NCBI GenBank assembly: GCA_029448655.1
Contig: JACCLO010000010.1
Location: 1,178,001-1,242,000 of the forward strand
Length of the DNA stretch: 64,000 bases
Source of the DNA: Wolfiporia cocos
Taxonomy: Eukaryota; Basidiomycota; Agaricomycetes; Polyporales; Phaeolaceae
Direction: 5' to 3'
A model generated the notes under the pieces. It searched no databases. It saw nothing but the letters and a program-made list of their open reading frames with translations, and had not been told where the DNA came from. A program made the translations under genes and the position numbers. Below, piece by piece: positions 43,445-53,067 of this stretch. Every line of letters starts with the position of its first letter. Position 1 is the first letter of the stretch.

Positions 43445-46189
43445 CATCTATTCCTTTCGCAATTCGACCTGAAATTACAACACGTCCCCGGAAGAAAACT
43501 GGTCATGGCCGACACACTTTCTAGGCTGTATCACCTTGACGAAAGTAACGAAGACAACGAGGGAATAACCATGATTCCAGATGAGCTCGTAGTCCATGCA
43601 ATCCAGATTTTGATCATTGATCGAATCAAAAGCGCCAACAATCAAGATGAATCTGCGGAACAGGTGATCCGCGCCCTAGAAGGCACGGACGAGTTCCCCG
43701 CGAAAACCGTCGCAGATGATTGGCAGCAAACAGACGGAATATTGCTCTACAAGGGCAGGATGTACGTGCCAAAAGATGAGGGTCTTCGACGGGACGTCAT
43801 CTCAAAATACCACGACTCGATCCCGGCTGGACACCCTGGGATCTGGGGTACGACGATACAGGTTACGACCCATTTCTGGTGGCCCGACATGAGAACAATG
43901 ATAGCGGAATATGTCCGGGGCTGTGCAATCTGTCAACAGATGAAACCTGATAGAAACCCGCTAAAACCCCCTTTACAACCAATACCGACACGAGAGGACG
44001 CCCTCCCATTCTCACAGTGCTCGGTTGATTTTGTCACCGACCTGCCAAGAGTCGGAAAGTATGACTCCATGATGGTGATCGTCGACCATGGCCTATCCAA
44101 GGCCATCTCTCTCACCCCATGCGACAGAACAATCACGAGCGAAGGGGCCGCAGAAATATTCCATCGAAAGATATACTCACAATACGGCATTCCCCGAAAG
44201 ATCATTTCAGACAGGGGACCGCAGTTCGCATCGAAACTGTTCAAGGAATTATGCAAGCTGCAGGGAACGGAATCTGCGATGAGTACGGCGTACCATCCAC
44301 AGACCGACGGACAAACGGAAAGAATGAATCAACAGATCGAAGTGTACCTTCGTATCTATTGCATGAACGACCCTTTCCAATGGGTACAACGACTACCTGA
44401 TGTCGAATTTGCGCACAACACCAAGCGAACCGAAAACCGACCTGCGCCCCTTGAAATAATCTTGGGTTATATTCCAAGGGGATTCCCAGACTACGACAGG
44501 GTAGGAAACGTCCCGGCAGCAGTCGACAGGATCAAAAAGATCAAGGAGGCGCGAAAGATGGCATTCATCGCGCACGAACTAGCTCAGAAAAGAATGGCGG
44601 GACGTTTCCTCCAAGAATTACAGCTCGAGAAAGGAGACAAGGTTTGGCTCGACGCAAAGAACCTAACTATCCCCTACGAATCTAACAAGCTAGCACCAAA
44701 AAGGGAAGGACCCTTCACCATCACAGAAAAGATGGGACCCACGACATACCGGTTGCAGTTACCGGCGAACTGGAAAATTCATCCGGTATTCCACGCTGCC
44801 TTACTAAAACCATTCAAAGAAACAAGGGTGCACGGACCCAATTACCTATGGCCGCCACCTGATATCATCAAGGGACAGGAGGAATACGAAGTCGAAGCTA
44901 TCTTGGCTGACATATGGCGAGGAAAGAAGCATCAGTACTTTGTCAAGTGGAAAGGCTATGCTACAGCCGACAACTCATGGGAAGACGAGGGAAATTTGGA
45001 ACACTCCAAGGAGATGATAAAAGACTACCACAGGACGAGAGTCAGGACAGCCCCAACACTCGAAAACCGAACAGTAATAGTATGTCGACGACTCGCCACC
45101 AACTCCCTCGCCGCGCTCCGACCCCTCACAGCGATGCGGGTCACAGGGAAGGACGACCGAGAGGTACGCCGCAGAGGAGGTACTCCCCCCAACACCTACA
45201 GATCAGACACGCCCTGCTCTGGTACAGGGCCGAGGGACCTTTTGCTGGCCGAGCCGATGGCTGGACGGCCCTCTTCGACATCGCGCAGGATCTCACCCAC
45301 GTCTACAGCTCGTACCAGAATATCACCGAGGACCTCATCCGAATGGAGGGGCAGATCAGAGCGCAGAGAGAGGGACTCGAGTTACTCACCGACAGACTTA
45401 TCGACCGACTGGCCGCCACCACGACGGCCCGACTACGACACGCGCTCAACGACTTCGAGGATCGCGAGCACGCTACTCCCAACCAACCCGAATACGTATC
45501 ACGACCCGCCCGCTTTTTCACCACCGACGAACGACGCCGAGTTGCAAGGCCGTTTAATTTTATGGAGGGCGATAGAGTATTATTTCCACTGCCTACCGAG
45601 ACTCAGAGGGCCCGCCGAACAGGAGTTAGAGACCCGACGCCACGTATTCCTGGTATGGGAGGCAACGGGAGACGTGAACCACCTGCACGCCCGACGAGCC
45701 CTAGGGCTACCCCAGGACGACAGCGAAGAGCGAATAGCACGCCGCCTATTCGACGATCTCCATCGGTGCAGAGCATTACCCGCGAAGAGTTTGAGCGAGG
45801 TGCGAGGGAGCACGAACGAGACACCGCCTCCTTACCCACGTGGGCGCAACGGAACCTCCACCGCGCCGCTCACCACTGGAGATACCGACACAACGAATAT
45901 CTCAGAGATATCCCTTCCCTACGGGTACCAGCGAGGCCCTCGCCTGAACAACCCTGTCGGCAGTGCGGATCCGCTAGCCACTGGATCCTCGACTGCCCCG
46001 ACTATATTTGCAGAGCTTGTGGGCTCAATCAACCAGGTCATCGACAGAATGAATGCCGCCAACACTTCGTATGGCGAACTCCTACGACCCCGTCCCTCAG
46101 CGGGAACGGTGACATCTACAACGAACAGGACGCCGAGGCACTCTGAGGAGAGGAACTTGGAAAATTCGTCGAGGCCGACGAATGTCTAG
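43445..46189 (+). CDS. Pol, 3' part: end of RNase H, integrase, chromodomain, long C-tail
   Basis: This continues in the same frame directly after the TAG (HLFLSQFDLKLQHVPG, then MADTLSRLYHL at 43505). Integrase: zinc-binding H-H-C-C (YHDSIPAGHPG ... CAICQQ, 43800-43945), and catalytic D in SVDFVTDLP, D in ISDRGPQFAS and E in TDGQTERMNQQ (about 44025-44330). A chromodomain lies at about 44880-45010 (EVEAILADI, HQYFVKWKGY, NSWE), which binds methylated histone tails and guides integration. A further 380 residues follow, of low complexity at first, then LILWRAIEYYFHCLPRLRGP and RRALGLPQDDSEERIARRLF. From 45082 this tail overlaps ORF3 in another frame. Expression requires read-through or repair of the TAG. 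Confidence 0.85.
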   Translation, partial: HLFLSQFDLKLQHVPGRKLVMADTLSRLYHLDESNEDNEGITMIPDELVVHAIQILIIDRIKSANNQDESAEQVIRALEGTDEFPAKTVADDWQQTDGILLYKGRMYVPKDEGLRRDVISKYHDSIPAGHPGIWGTTIQVTTHFWWPDMRTMIAEYVRGCAICQQMKPDRNPLKPPLQPIPTREDALPFSQCSVDFVTDLPRVGKYDSMMVIVDHGLSKAISLTPCDRTITSEGAAEIFHRKIYSQYGIPRKIISDRGPQFASKLFKELCKLQGTESAMSTAYHPQTDGQTERMNQQIEVYLRIYCMNDPFQWVQRLPDVEFAHNTKRTENRPAPLEIILGYIPRGFPDYDRVGNVPAAVDRIKKIKEARKMAFIAHELAQKRMAGRFLQELQLEKGDKVWLDAKNLTIPYESNKLAPKREGPFTITEKMGPTTYRLQLPANWKIHPVFHAALLKPFKETRVHGPNYLWPPPDIIKGQEEYEVEAILADIWRGKKHQYFVKWKGYATADNSWEDEGNLEHSKEMIKDYHRTRVRTAPTLENRTVIVCRRLATNSLAALRPLTAMRVTGKDDREVRRRGGTPPNTYRSDTPCSGTGPRDLLLAEPMAGRPSSTSRRISPTSTARTRISPRTSSEWRGRSERRERDSSYSPTDLSTDWPPPRRPDYDTRSTTSRIASTLLPTNPNTYHDPPAFSPPTNDAELQGRLILWRAIEYYFHCLPRLRGPAEQELETRRHVFLVWEATGDVNHLHARRALGLPQDDSEERIARRLFDDLHRCRALPAKSLSEVRGSTNETPPPYPRGRNGTSTAPLTTGDTDTTNISEISLPYGYQRGPRLNNPVGSADPLATGSSTAPTIFAELVGSINQVIDRMNAANTSYGELLRPRPSAGTVTSTTNRTPRHSEERNLENSSRPTNV
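45082..46146 (+). CDS. ORF3: overlapping 3' ORF with coiled coil and two zinc knuckles, 354 aa
   Basis: The ATG at 45082 lies just behind the chromodomain, in a frame different from pol, and stays open to 46146. The N-terminal third is Arg/Pro-rich. The centre is helical with heptad-like spacing (LIRMEGQIRAQREGLELLTD, LIDRLAATTTARLRHALNDF). Next come a basic Arg/Pro linker, a Trp-rich helix, and two zinc knuckles: CRQCGSASHWILDC (CX2CX4HX4C, from 45955) and CRACGLNQPGHRQNEC (CX2CX6HX4C). It looks like a second nucleic-acid-binding, Gag-like product. Expression could be from a spliced or subgenomic RNA. Both frames of this region appear protein-like, so the true product is uncertain. Confidence 0.5.
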   Translation: MSTTRHQLPRRAPTPHSDAGHREGRPRGTPQRRYSPQHLQIRHALLWYRAEGPFAGRADGWTALFDIAQDLTHVYSSYQNITEDLIRMEGQIRAQREGLELLTDRLIDRLAATTTARLRHALNDFEDREHATPNQPEYVSRPARFFTTDERRRVARPFNFMEGDRVLFPLPTETQRARRTGVRDPTPRIPGMGGNGRREPPARPTSPRATPGRQRRANSTPPIRRSPSVQSITREEFERGAREHERDTASLPTWAQRNLHRAAHHWRYRHNEYLRDIPSLRVPARPSPEQPCRQCGSASHWILDCPDYICRACGLNQPGHRQNECRQHFVWRTPTTPSLSGNGDIYNEQDAEAL

Positions 46190-46200
46190 GGAGGGGCTGA
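46188..46200 (+). other. Polypurine tract
   Basis: agggaggggctga ends exactly at the 3' LTR start. The purine run agggagggg is the usual primer for plus-strand synthesis. Confidence 0.75.
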
Positions 46201-46908
46201 TGTTACGGTTATTTTAATTTTTCGAATATCGACAGAACTCACCATTGGACGAATACAATACAGGGACTTGTTGCGCAACCAACTCCCCTGGCTACTCGTG
46301 ACTCTACTGGGCGCATCCCTGGTTGTACTAGTCTATAGGGCGCGTTTCATCTTTGGCAGATCCAACTCTGCCACCATTTTGTGTTCATCGTTTATTAGCT
46401 GATAGATGGTGTTCAACCACCATCATTCCTATCTATCGTCTCAGGTATATCACTACGTACCTATCAAACGTTTGGTACTATAGCGTAGATAGTATCGGTG
46501 ACATCTGGGACGGGCTTGACCCCTAAAACCCAACGTAGTATATAAACTCATGTACTTACTGTCGAGGCTCTTCAGCTCGACCTTGTTGTATAAACAAGAA
46601 GTCTTATACTCGTTCTCAAACGTAGGAAACTACGCTCAGTATTTCTCGCTCGAGCAACTGAACGACTAAGTCCTCGAAGTGCACACTGACTTCTCGGACT
46701 TAGGCGAGTCTTATATTCTATTAGACTCGCATCTGAACAGATTATATCCTCTAACGCGTATTGGATATTAACCGATCTCCTAAGAACTTCACTTAGGACC
46801 CGAAGGCATCTAACGAGTATTTGCCTTGCATACGGCTACACGCCTACGTGCAGAAGAACGATCTATATTCGCGACTCGAATATACGAACGGGTATCCGAC
46901 CCGTAACA
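46201..46908 (+). repeat. 3' LTR of the Ty3/Gypsy element
   Basis: 708 bp, TGTTACGG...CCGTAACA, near-identical to 38451-39157. Confidence 0.95.
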
Positions 46909-47223
46909 CCCTATGCCCTGCGGCCCTATTGGCCGCAATACTTATGACACCACCTTTCTATATGTAATAGAGGTATCATTAGTCCTACCCATAGTACCTA
47001 GGGTCCTAGCCCTACAATGTATATAAACCGTACTCTGAGTCACTTACGACTCAGACTAGTTAATCTCTTGATCTCCGGCTTCTAGCCCTTAAAGCTCCTA
47101 GCCACTTGTCCCTACTCTCTTGTAGTCTCAGCCCTGAAAGCTCCTGAGCTGCCTATCTTGTTCAAATAACCTGCCTAACAGCATAGCAAGACTTCCTTAG
47201 GCATTACAAGTTAGTTCTGTGTC
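46909..47223 (+). mobile_element. Right part of another LTR
   Basis: Carries a promoter block (tgtatataaacc followed by ctgagtcacttacgactcag) and ends TTCTGTGTCA at 47223, like family-D LTRs. The left half is missing here and could be at 38272-38450 if the Ty3/Gypsy element landed inside it. Confidence 0.5.
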
Positions 47224-48460
47224 ACCCAGCGGAAGAAGACACGAAGACAAACAGAACGCCCAATAAACGAAGATGCAAACACAAGAATTTGCAATTGCAG
47301 ACTCTCGCGTACCTATCTGTGCCTTACCCGGATCGTCGAGCCTAATTCCTCACGTGCATCTACATGTAAAACATTCAACTAGGCTACTTACCCGTGTGGC
47401 TCTATCTCTTTTTGCAAAAGGTGAGTACATCACCCAACATCATCGAGCCTTCCTTCGTCTCGGTCGTATATTGTACATGCTTCTAACATAATATGCGAGT
47501 AATTTCTTACCACACATCTCTACTCTTCTAATCGAATATGAGGAATGTGAGTGCTTGACTCGACGTCATCGAGCCTTCCTTCGGTCTCAGTCATATACTG
47601 TACACACTCCTGGTGCAGTAGGTAAGTGTCACTGCACACATCTCTACCTCCTAAGCATAGACATGAATGGTGAGTTCTTAGTTCGACGTCATTGAGCCTT
47701 CCTTTGGTTTCGGTCGTATACTATCCTTGATGCATTGACGGCCAATTTGGACTTTGTAGCAATGGTGACAATGATCCGCGAGTCATCTCATCTGTACACC
47801 CACACACTGTGCTCGCAGTCGATCATCTCTCGGAATGCCCAGCGGGGCACCAAGCGGAAGAAGACGTGAAGACCAACGGAACGCCCAATAAACGAAGACG
47901 CAAACACAAGAATTTGCAATTGCAGATCTCGCGCACCTATCTGTGCCTTACCCGGACCATCGAGCCAGACTAATTCCTCACACACATCTACATGTTCCTC
48001 GTCATGATCATCAAACTAGGTTACTTCCTCATGCACATCTACATGTTCCTCATCAAGAACATTCAACTAGGCTACTTACTCGCGCAGCTCTATCTCTTTT
48101 TGTACAAGGTGAGTACATTACCCAACGTCATCGAGCCTTCCCTCGGTCTCGGTCGTATACTGTACATGCTTCTGGTACAGTAGGTAAGTAATACTGTGCG
48201 CATCTCTACTCTTCTAATCGAATACGAGGAAGTGAGTACTTAGCTTAATGTCATCAAGCCTTCCTTCGGTCTCGGTCGTATACTGTACATGCTTCTAGTG
48301 TGGTAGGTAAGTGATACTGTGCGCATCTCTACTCTTCTAATCAGATATGAGGAAGGTGAGTACTCAGCTTAACGTCATTGAGCCTTCCTTCGGTCTCAGT
48401 CGTATACTGTACATGCTTCTAACATATATGTGAGTAATTTCTTACCGCGCATCCTAATAT
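47224..48460. repeat. Higher-order tandem repeat: two 620-bp blocks with 122-125-bp subunits
   Basis: The block 47228-47840 recurs at 47848-48455 (cagcggaagaagac, cccaataaacgaag, caagaatttgcaattgcag). Each block contains three subunits of 122-125 bp marked by tcgagccttcc (47450, 47571, 47696; 48136, 48258, 48383). Each subunit has a ggtgagt and a ggtaagt, both perfect splice-donor-like sequences. No long frame crosses it. Confidence 0.75.
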
Positions 48461-48463
48461 TTG

Positions 48464-48802
48464 TCACCGGAGAAATAGACGAGACTCAATTGTTCGTGCT
48501 AATGAGCTTGTCTCAGTTGGCTGGCTATCCGCAATGTGGAAGTCACCTAATAAGACGGTAGCAACCCAGATAGCTCCAGACGCAATCCTCATTGAATCAG
48601 ATAAGATCAAGTGAACTATGGGGCGGTATAGAGGCATAGTTGTGCCATGAGTATAGGAGGTGGGAGGGCCGGTGTAGTGCTGCAGACGTCTGATGAGATT
48701 CTGTGTTGACTGGGTGATTCTTTCAAGAGCCATAATAGACTCATCAGGGAAAATTTCCCGAGATGAGAGGTAAAGGTTGGAGTCATAGTTGAATGCGGAC
48801 AT
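48464..48802 (-). CDS. Hypothetical ORF, 112 aa
   Basis: Starts MSAFNYDSNLYLSSREIFPD and ends ESRLFLR at a stop in the repeat border. It is moderately protein-like (a helix MALERITQSTQNLIRRLQHY). Its 3' end overlaps the first copy of the tandem repeat motif, so it may be chance. Confidence 0.25.
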   Translation of the reverse strand: MSAFNYDSNLYLSSREIFPDESIMALERITQSTQNLIRRLQHYTGPPTSYTHGTTMPLYRPIVHLILSDSMRIASGAIWVATVLLGDFHIADSQPTETSSLARTIESRLFLR

Positions 48803-48899
48803 TGTTCAGGAATGCGGGGTGAGGCTTGGAGAAAAAGAGAAAAAGCAAAACCCCTAGGGGCGTCGCTCAAATGCACCATCACGTCAATAGACTTGACTT

Positions 48900-49720
48900 T
48901 GTGTCATACTTTATCATAATTGAAAATGGACGAGACTCAATTACTCGAGCTCTAAGACGAACTAGCACAGCGGTATTATGTTCCTGACCATTTAGAGTGC
49001 CCACATAGTAATCATTTGATTAATATCACATTAGAGAAATGGACAAGACTCAATTACTCAAGCTCAGGGGTGAACTAGCGCAAGGGTAGAATGTCAACTG
49101 AGCATGCATAACGATCAAAGCGATCATGTAATTCATACCGTACTGGAGAAATGGACGAGACTCAATTGCTCAAGCTCAGAATTAATTCATTCTTGCTCTG
49201 CAGGAAGCACAAGATCAGCAACAGCGCAGGGCCGCTTCCTCAACTTCTTGTGCCTTCCTAGACAGCGCGAATTATTATCAAAGTGATTATGTAACTCATA
49301 CCGTACTGGAGAAATGGACGAGACTCAATTGCTCAAGCTCAGGGTTAATTTAGTCTCGCTCTGCAGGAAGCACAAGATCAGCAACAGCGCAGGGCCACTC
49401 CCTCAACTTCTCGCGCCTCCATAGACAGCGTGAATTATTATCAAAGCAATCATGTAATTGTTACCATACTGGAGAAATGGACGAGACTCAATTGCTCAAG
49501 CTCAAGGGATAATTAGCCTTGCTCTACAGGGAGCACAAGAACCGCTAAGCGCAGGGCCACTTCCTCAACTGCTTGCGCCTTCCTAGACAGCGCGAATTAT
49601 TATCAAAGCGATCATATAATTGAGAACGTATCTGAGAAATGGACGAGACTCAATTACAAGCTCAAGGGTGAACTGGAGCAAGAGTAGAATGTCCACTCAT
49701 TATACAGTGTGCATAAAAAG
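48900..49720. repeat. Minisatellite with units of about 110 and 163 bp
   Basis: The motif agaaatggacgagactcaat recurs. The last four occurrences start at about 49145, 49308, 49471 and 49633 (period 163), with shared gctctgcaggaagcacaaga and gacagcgcgaattattatcaaag. Earlier, less regular units begin near 48925 and 49036, and an outlier at 48470. Confidence 0.8.
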
Positions 49721-49772
49721 CAAATTTTCATTTAATTAGAAACGTATGGGCGAAGATAGTGGCCCGAGAATA

Positions 49773-50841
49773 TGACACATGCACAACCTCAGACACACAC
49801 CGGGGGAAGGGGGATCGTGTGAAAGTGCCTTCCTGGTCCGGGCATCTAAGGCTGAAATGGCCAAGACAAGTCTGAGGTTCGCTCAAGACTGTCTGGCTAT
49901 TATATAGACCTACTACTGTTTGTACATGTTTAGGCGTGGCCTGTAAGGTGTCAGCGCTGAGGTAAGCTACTAGCTATGTGGTGGCCTGTAAGGGCATCGA
50001 AGCGCAAGCACTGGTACGGCTAAGGGAGCGCTGGATGTCTATGGCAACGTAGCGGGATAGGCCCGATCAGTGGTTCTCGTTGATCGAGGGTTCGCTGGTA
50101 ATGGCGGAGTTCTAAGTCCGTGATCGGGGCATCTGCTGTCCAGGTTCCCAAGTACTGGTATTGAGGGGAAGGCACGTGGCGGCCCAGGTTCCCACATGCT
50201 GGTACTGTAGGATGACATCTGCCGAGAACATGGACTGGCCAGTACGGGCCGTGTGTGATGTAGGGTGATCAAGCGTGATTGGCTGCGATTGGTATGTAGA
50301 GTCCTGTGACTGCTAGGGTTCTCAGCTGTACAGGTGCTGCCCGAGGTCAGTGTTCCTCGTAGACTAGGGCGGCTGAAGTTTAAGGCCTTCCGTGGGCCTA
50401 AGTCCGTACAGTACATAGTCCGTGCCAGTAATGGCGTGAGTCCTTGGTCGGTAATGACCATATAGCTGGTAATGGCTGTAGTTCGTGGAGACGGGAGGCG
50501 TAGGATTCGGTTGGTTGGGTGGACATTGTCCTAGCCGTGAGTCTGGATGGTCGTGACCTGATGAGGTATGGTCCAGGTAGCAGGGGGTTGGTCTGGTTGG
50601 GTGCTGCTGGGCTCATCGTAGTTGGTTGGGGTCACATGACTGCTATTGGCTTTATACTGGACTGGACGTGTGGTCTGGGACTAGGGTTCTTAGGTGTGGC
50701 TGGTGATGCTGTTAGCTAATGCCTGTGGTGGTATGTGTGTAGGTCTTGGATCTAGCTGCAGCATCGGGTTTCCAGCCCCGGGGGTGCTCTCGATGATCGG
50801 AAAAGGTACTGTGCCTAGAAGCTTGAAATTGGCGTGTGACA
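49773..50841 (+). mobile_element. Solo LTR, family B, copy 3 (1069 bp), TSD GAATA
   Basis: Starts TGACACA and ends GTGTGACA, flanked by GAATA at 49768-49772 and 50842-50846. It is collinear with 4347-5412 over the full length. It has no coding capacity. Confidence 0.9.
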
Positions 50842-50846
50842 GAATA

Positions 50847-51213
50847 TGCAAGACGAATCTTTCAGTGTGATCATGTGATATAATGCGCATGTCTTGAACA
50901 CGTCGGTGGCTGCTGCCTCCTCAAGCGGCGCTTCTGACTTTTCACCTTGATTGCAAAGTAATTTGCTGATAGTTTGGAATGCTGTTGAGAGGGGCGACGG
51001 CAGAGATCGAGCACTACGTCGACTCGGCATAAGGAGCATGTATGGATCCGTTCAGATGACACTGATGACGCATTAAGCCCTAACCTTACCGCGTCGTAAT
51101 GACAGTGGCTGTCACATGATCACGTACCCGCCATAATTGACAGCCCACCGGCCGCAAATTCCCTTCGCAACTGAATCTCATACCTCCATCTTCCCTTACA
51201 AAAAATCCCTTAC
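50847..51213. other. Upstream region of the DUF6698-like gene
   Basis: Unique-looking sequence, probably the promoter side of the gene at 51214. No TATA box was singled out. Confidence 0.4.
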
Positions 51214-52213
51214 TATGTCTCGTGGTGTCAAGTCTCGCCACCCGATGCCAAGGCCAGCATACAAGAATGCAACACTCAATAAAGAGCGGCCCAGAAAACG
51301 TGTCCGTACGACCTATGAAGATGAGCAAGACGTCGCGACTACATCACGCCAAGCCCCAGAATCTTGCCGTGCAAGCATTGTGCCCAGCACCAAGAAGGGG
51401 CGTCGTACCCAATCCCAGCATGTTGCCGACGTCAAACATTGTGAACGCAAAAATACTGAAGAAGACGAAGACGGCTCCGAAGATGAACAGGTCTTCAAAA
51501 GCTTGATCATTCAGATGAGATTGTTGAACGAAAACCCTTCCCACGACAAAAACGAGTATTTTTTCTTCCTTTGCCTGCGCATATAGCCTACTATTAATGA
51601 GGACATTCAGATCTCACCTCAAGATATACAAGCTGGCTGTGCAATACATTCCGTGCTGTATCAGCCCTTTCATGATGGTCGATCGTGTGATTGCGCTTGG
51701 CATTCGCCTCTACGGCATTCCTGGGGGTGAATGGGGTGCGAATGATCTTCCCAATGGAGTGTACGTATATGGAAGCACGCATATATGCACTGATTCGGAC
51801 TCTATCATGTCGCCAGCTCGATGGAAGACGTGCGCCGAGACCTTGGCTACTATGAGGAGCTTCTGAGCATCTGTCCTGTCCTTCATAAGCAGATTCGCTA
51901 CTTAGAAGGAAAAGAGAAGGCTTTGATACATCTCGCACAATATGTGAGTTTTCGCAATGTTCTCCAGTCGTATAGCTTATACTTCACTGTATGCATAGCT
52001 CGACCAACACTCCAGATACACCCAATCAGATGACTGTACTAAAATCAAAAACAACTGCCTCAAGTATCTCCCCGATTTGAGGCATGGTGATATTCCAGCC
52101 ATTCCAGTCGACTTACCCAAGGCCAAGCGAGGCTACGAGAATGTCGCTACAGCACGAGTATTAGTGCCGCACATCTACCACGATGAGTTTGATGAGAATC
52201 CCAAGGTGTACAT
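51214..52213 (+). pseudogene. DUF6698-like basidiomycete protein, C-terminus lost
   Basis: The ATG at 51214 starts MSRGVKSRHPMPRPAYKNAT, a basic nuclear-type N-terminus. Exons can be joined across gtattt...cattcag (about 51558-51611) and gtacgt...gccag (about 51763-51818). Coding then reads FMMVDRVIALGIRLYG, SMEDVRRDLGYYEELLSI, an intron near 51942, and SDDCTKIKNNCLKYLPDL ... VLVPHIYHDEFDENPK. This order (volume-like helical region, then DDTKKLK and YIP/YLP and LLCP) is that of the Agaricomycete DUF6698 family, often found near transposons; function unknown. After NPK a donor-like gtgtac leads into the SINE pair at 52228, and no clear continuation is found behind it, apart from a doubtful VIHEYTGPATV at 53115. 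Confidence 0.6.
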
Positions 52214-52227
52214 GGTAACAGTCATTA

Positions 52228-52891
52228 TTAATCTGCTAACTGCCCTTTGCTTAAGAAATCGCAGTTGCGAGCTAGGTTTGCATGCAGATTAATCTGCTAG
52301 CTGCGGCAGATTAACATACTGTGACAATAAAATGGTACATCCAGGATTCGAACCAAGGACCTTAGCACAGATGAGAATAAGAGCATTGCAGCATAATTAG
52401 TCAACTGAGCCATAGTGACAACAATCACATTTGACCAATCAAAATATATATAACACAAATTTTACACACAATTTCCGCAAATCATCAAGGCAACTAACTG
52501 CTACAACAAGCATAAAAAATCAATGATAGTGGTAGCATGCCTGACCTGGAGCAATTCACAATGGGAAAGTTGAATACACTGGAATCACAGGTCTTTAGAG
52601 GCAGATTCATTTGTATTTGTGTTATGGAAGATGTTAAACTGTGAAAATGAAGTTTACAAAATACTCTATATATTTCTTAAAAGCGCGAAGATACTAGTTG
52701 CACTGTAGCTCAGTTGGCTAATGTATGCTGCAATGCTCTTATTCTCATCCGTGGTAAGATCCTTGGTTCGAATCCCGGATGTATCATTTTATTGTCACAG
52801 TAGATTAATCTGCCACAGCTAGCAGATTAATCTGCGTGCAAACCTAGCTCACAACTGCGATTTCTTAAGCAAAGGGCAGTTGGCAGATTAA
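52228..52891. mobile_element. Head-to-head pair of tRNA-derived SINE-like copies (foldback)
   Basis: About 190 bp at the left (52228-52420) recur inverted at the right (52690-52891), roughly 90 percent identical. Each arm has a tRNA-like head with A box (tagctcagttgg) and B box (ggttcgaatcc), then attttattgtcacag and a body with cagattaatctgc. The heads face each other across 270 bp and would be transcribed outward. Neither arm has a tRNA acceptor stem. It could be two insertions or one inverted-repeat element. No clear TSD. Confidence 0.7.
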
Positions 52892-52918
52892 GATAGTTGA
52901 CTGAAACTTTACTAGCAA

Positions 52919-53067
52919 GGACCTCAGCTAAGGTCCTCACAGTAGTGAAGGCCCTCAGCTAAGGTCCTCGCAGTAGCGAAGGACCTCAGGTGAGGTCCTC
53001 ACAGTAGCGAAGGGCCTCAGGTGAGATCCTCACAATAGCGAAGGACCTCAGGTGAGGTCCTTGCAGG
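52919..53067. repeat. Palindromic 31-bp tandem array, about five units
   Basis: Units begin at 52919, 52950, 52981, 53012 and 53043. Each is ggacctcaggtgaggtcc-like, an almost perfect palindrome, followed by tcacagtagcgaa. The array can form serial cruciforms. Confidence 0.85.

Larger units (their letters stand above)
38451..46908 (+). mobile_element. Ty3/Gypsy LTR retrotransposon, chromovirus type, 8.46 kb
   Basis: Bounded by two LTRs of 707 and 708 bp that differ by four substitutions and one inserted base by eye, hence young. Order: LTR, self-primer-type PBS, gag, pol (protease, dUTPase, reverse transcriptase, RNase H, integrase, chromodomain), overlapping ORF3, purine-rich tract, LTR. 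Integrase after RT defines the Ty3/Gypsy order, and the chromodomain points to targeting of modified chromatin. One in-frame TAG breaks pol. The 5-bp flanks differ (GCATC on the left, CCCTA on the right), so no target duplication is present. A solo LTR of the same family lies at 53962-54671 and an older one at 4208-5976. Confidence 0.95.

Noticed and set aside
44914..45081. 5' extension of the ORF3 frame over the chromodomain
   Set aside because: The pol frame there encodes an unmistakable chromodomain, so the upstream ATG at 44914 is unlikely; 45082 is the better start.
47224..48460. CRISPR-like array
   Set aside because: The units are 122-125 bp and similar over their whole length, with no short repeat and unique spacers, in a eukaryotic context.
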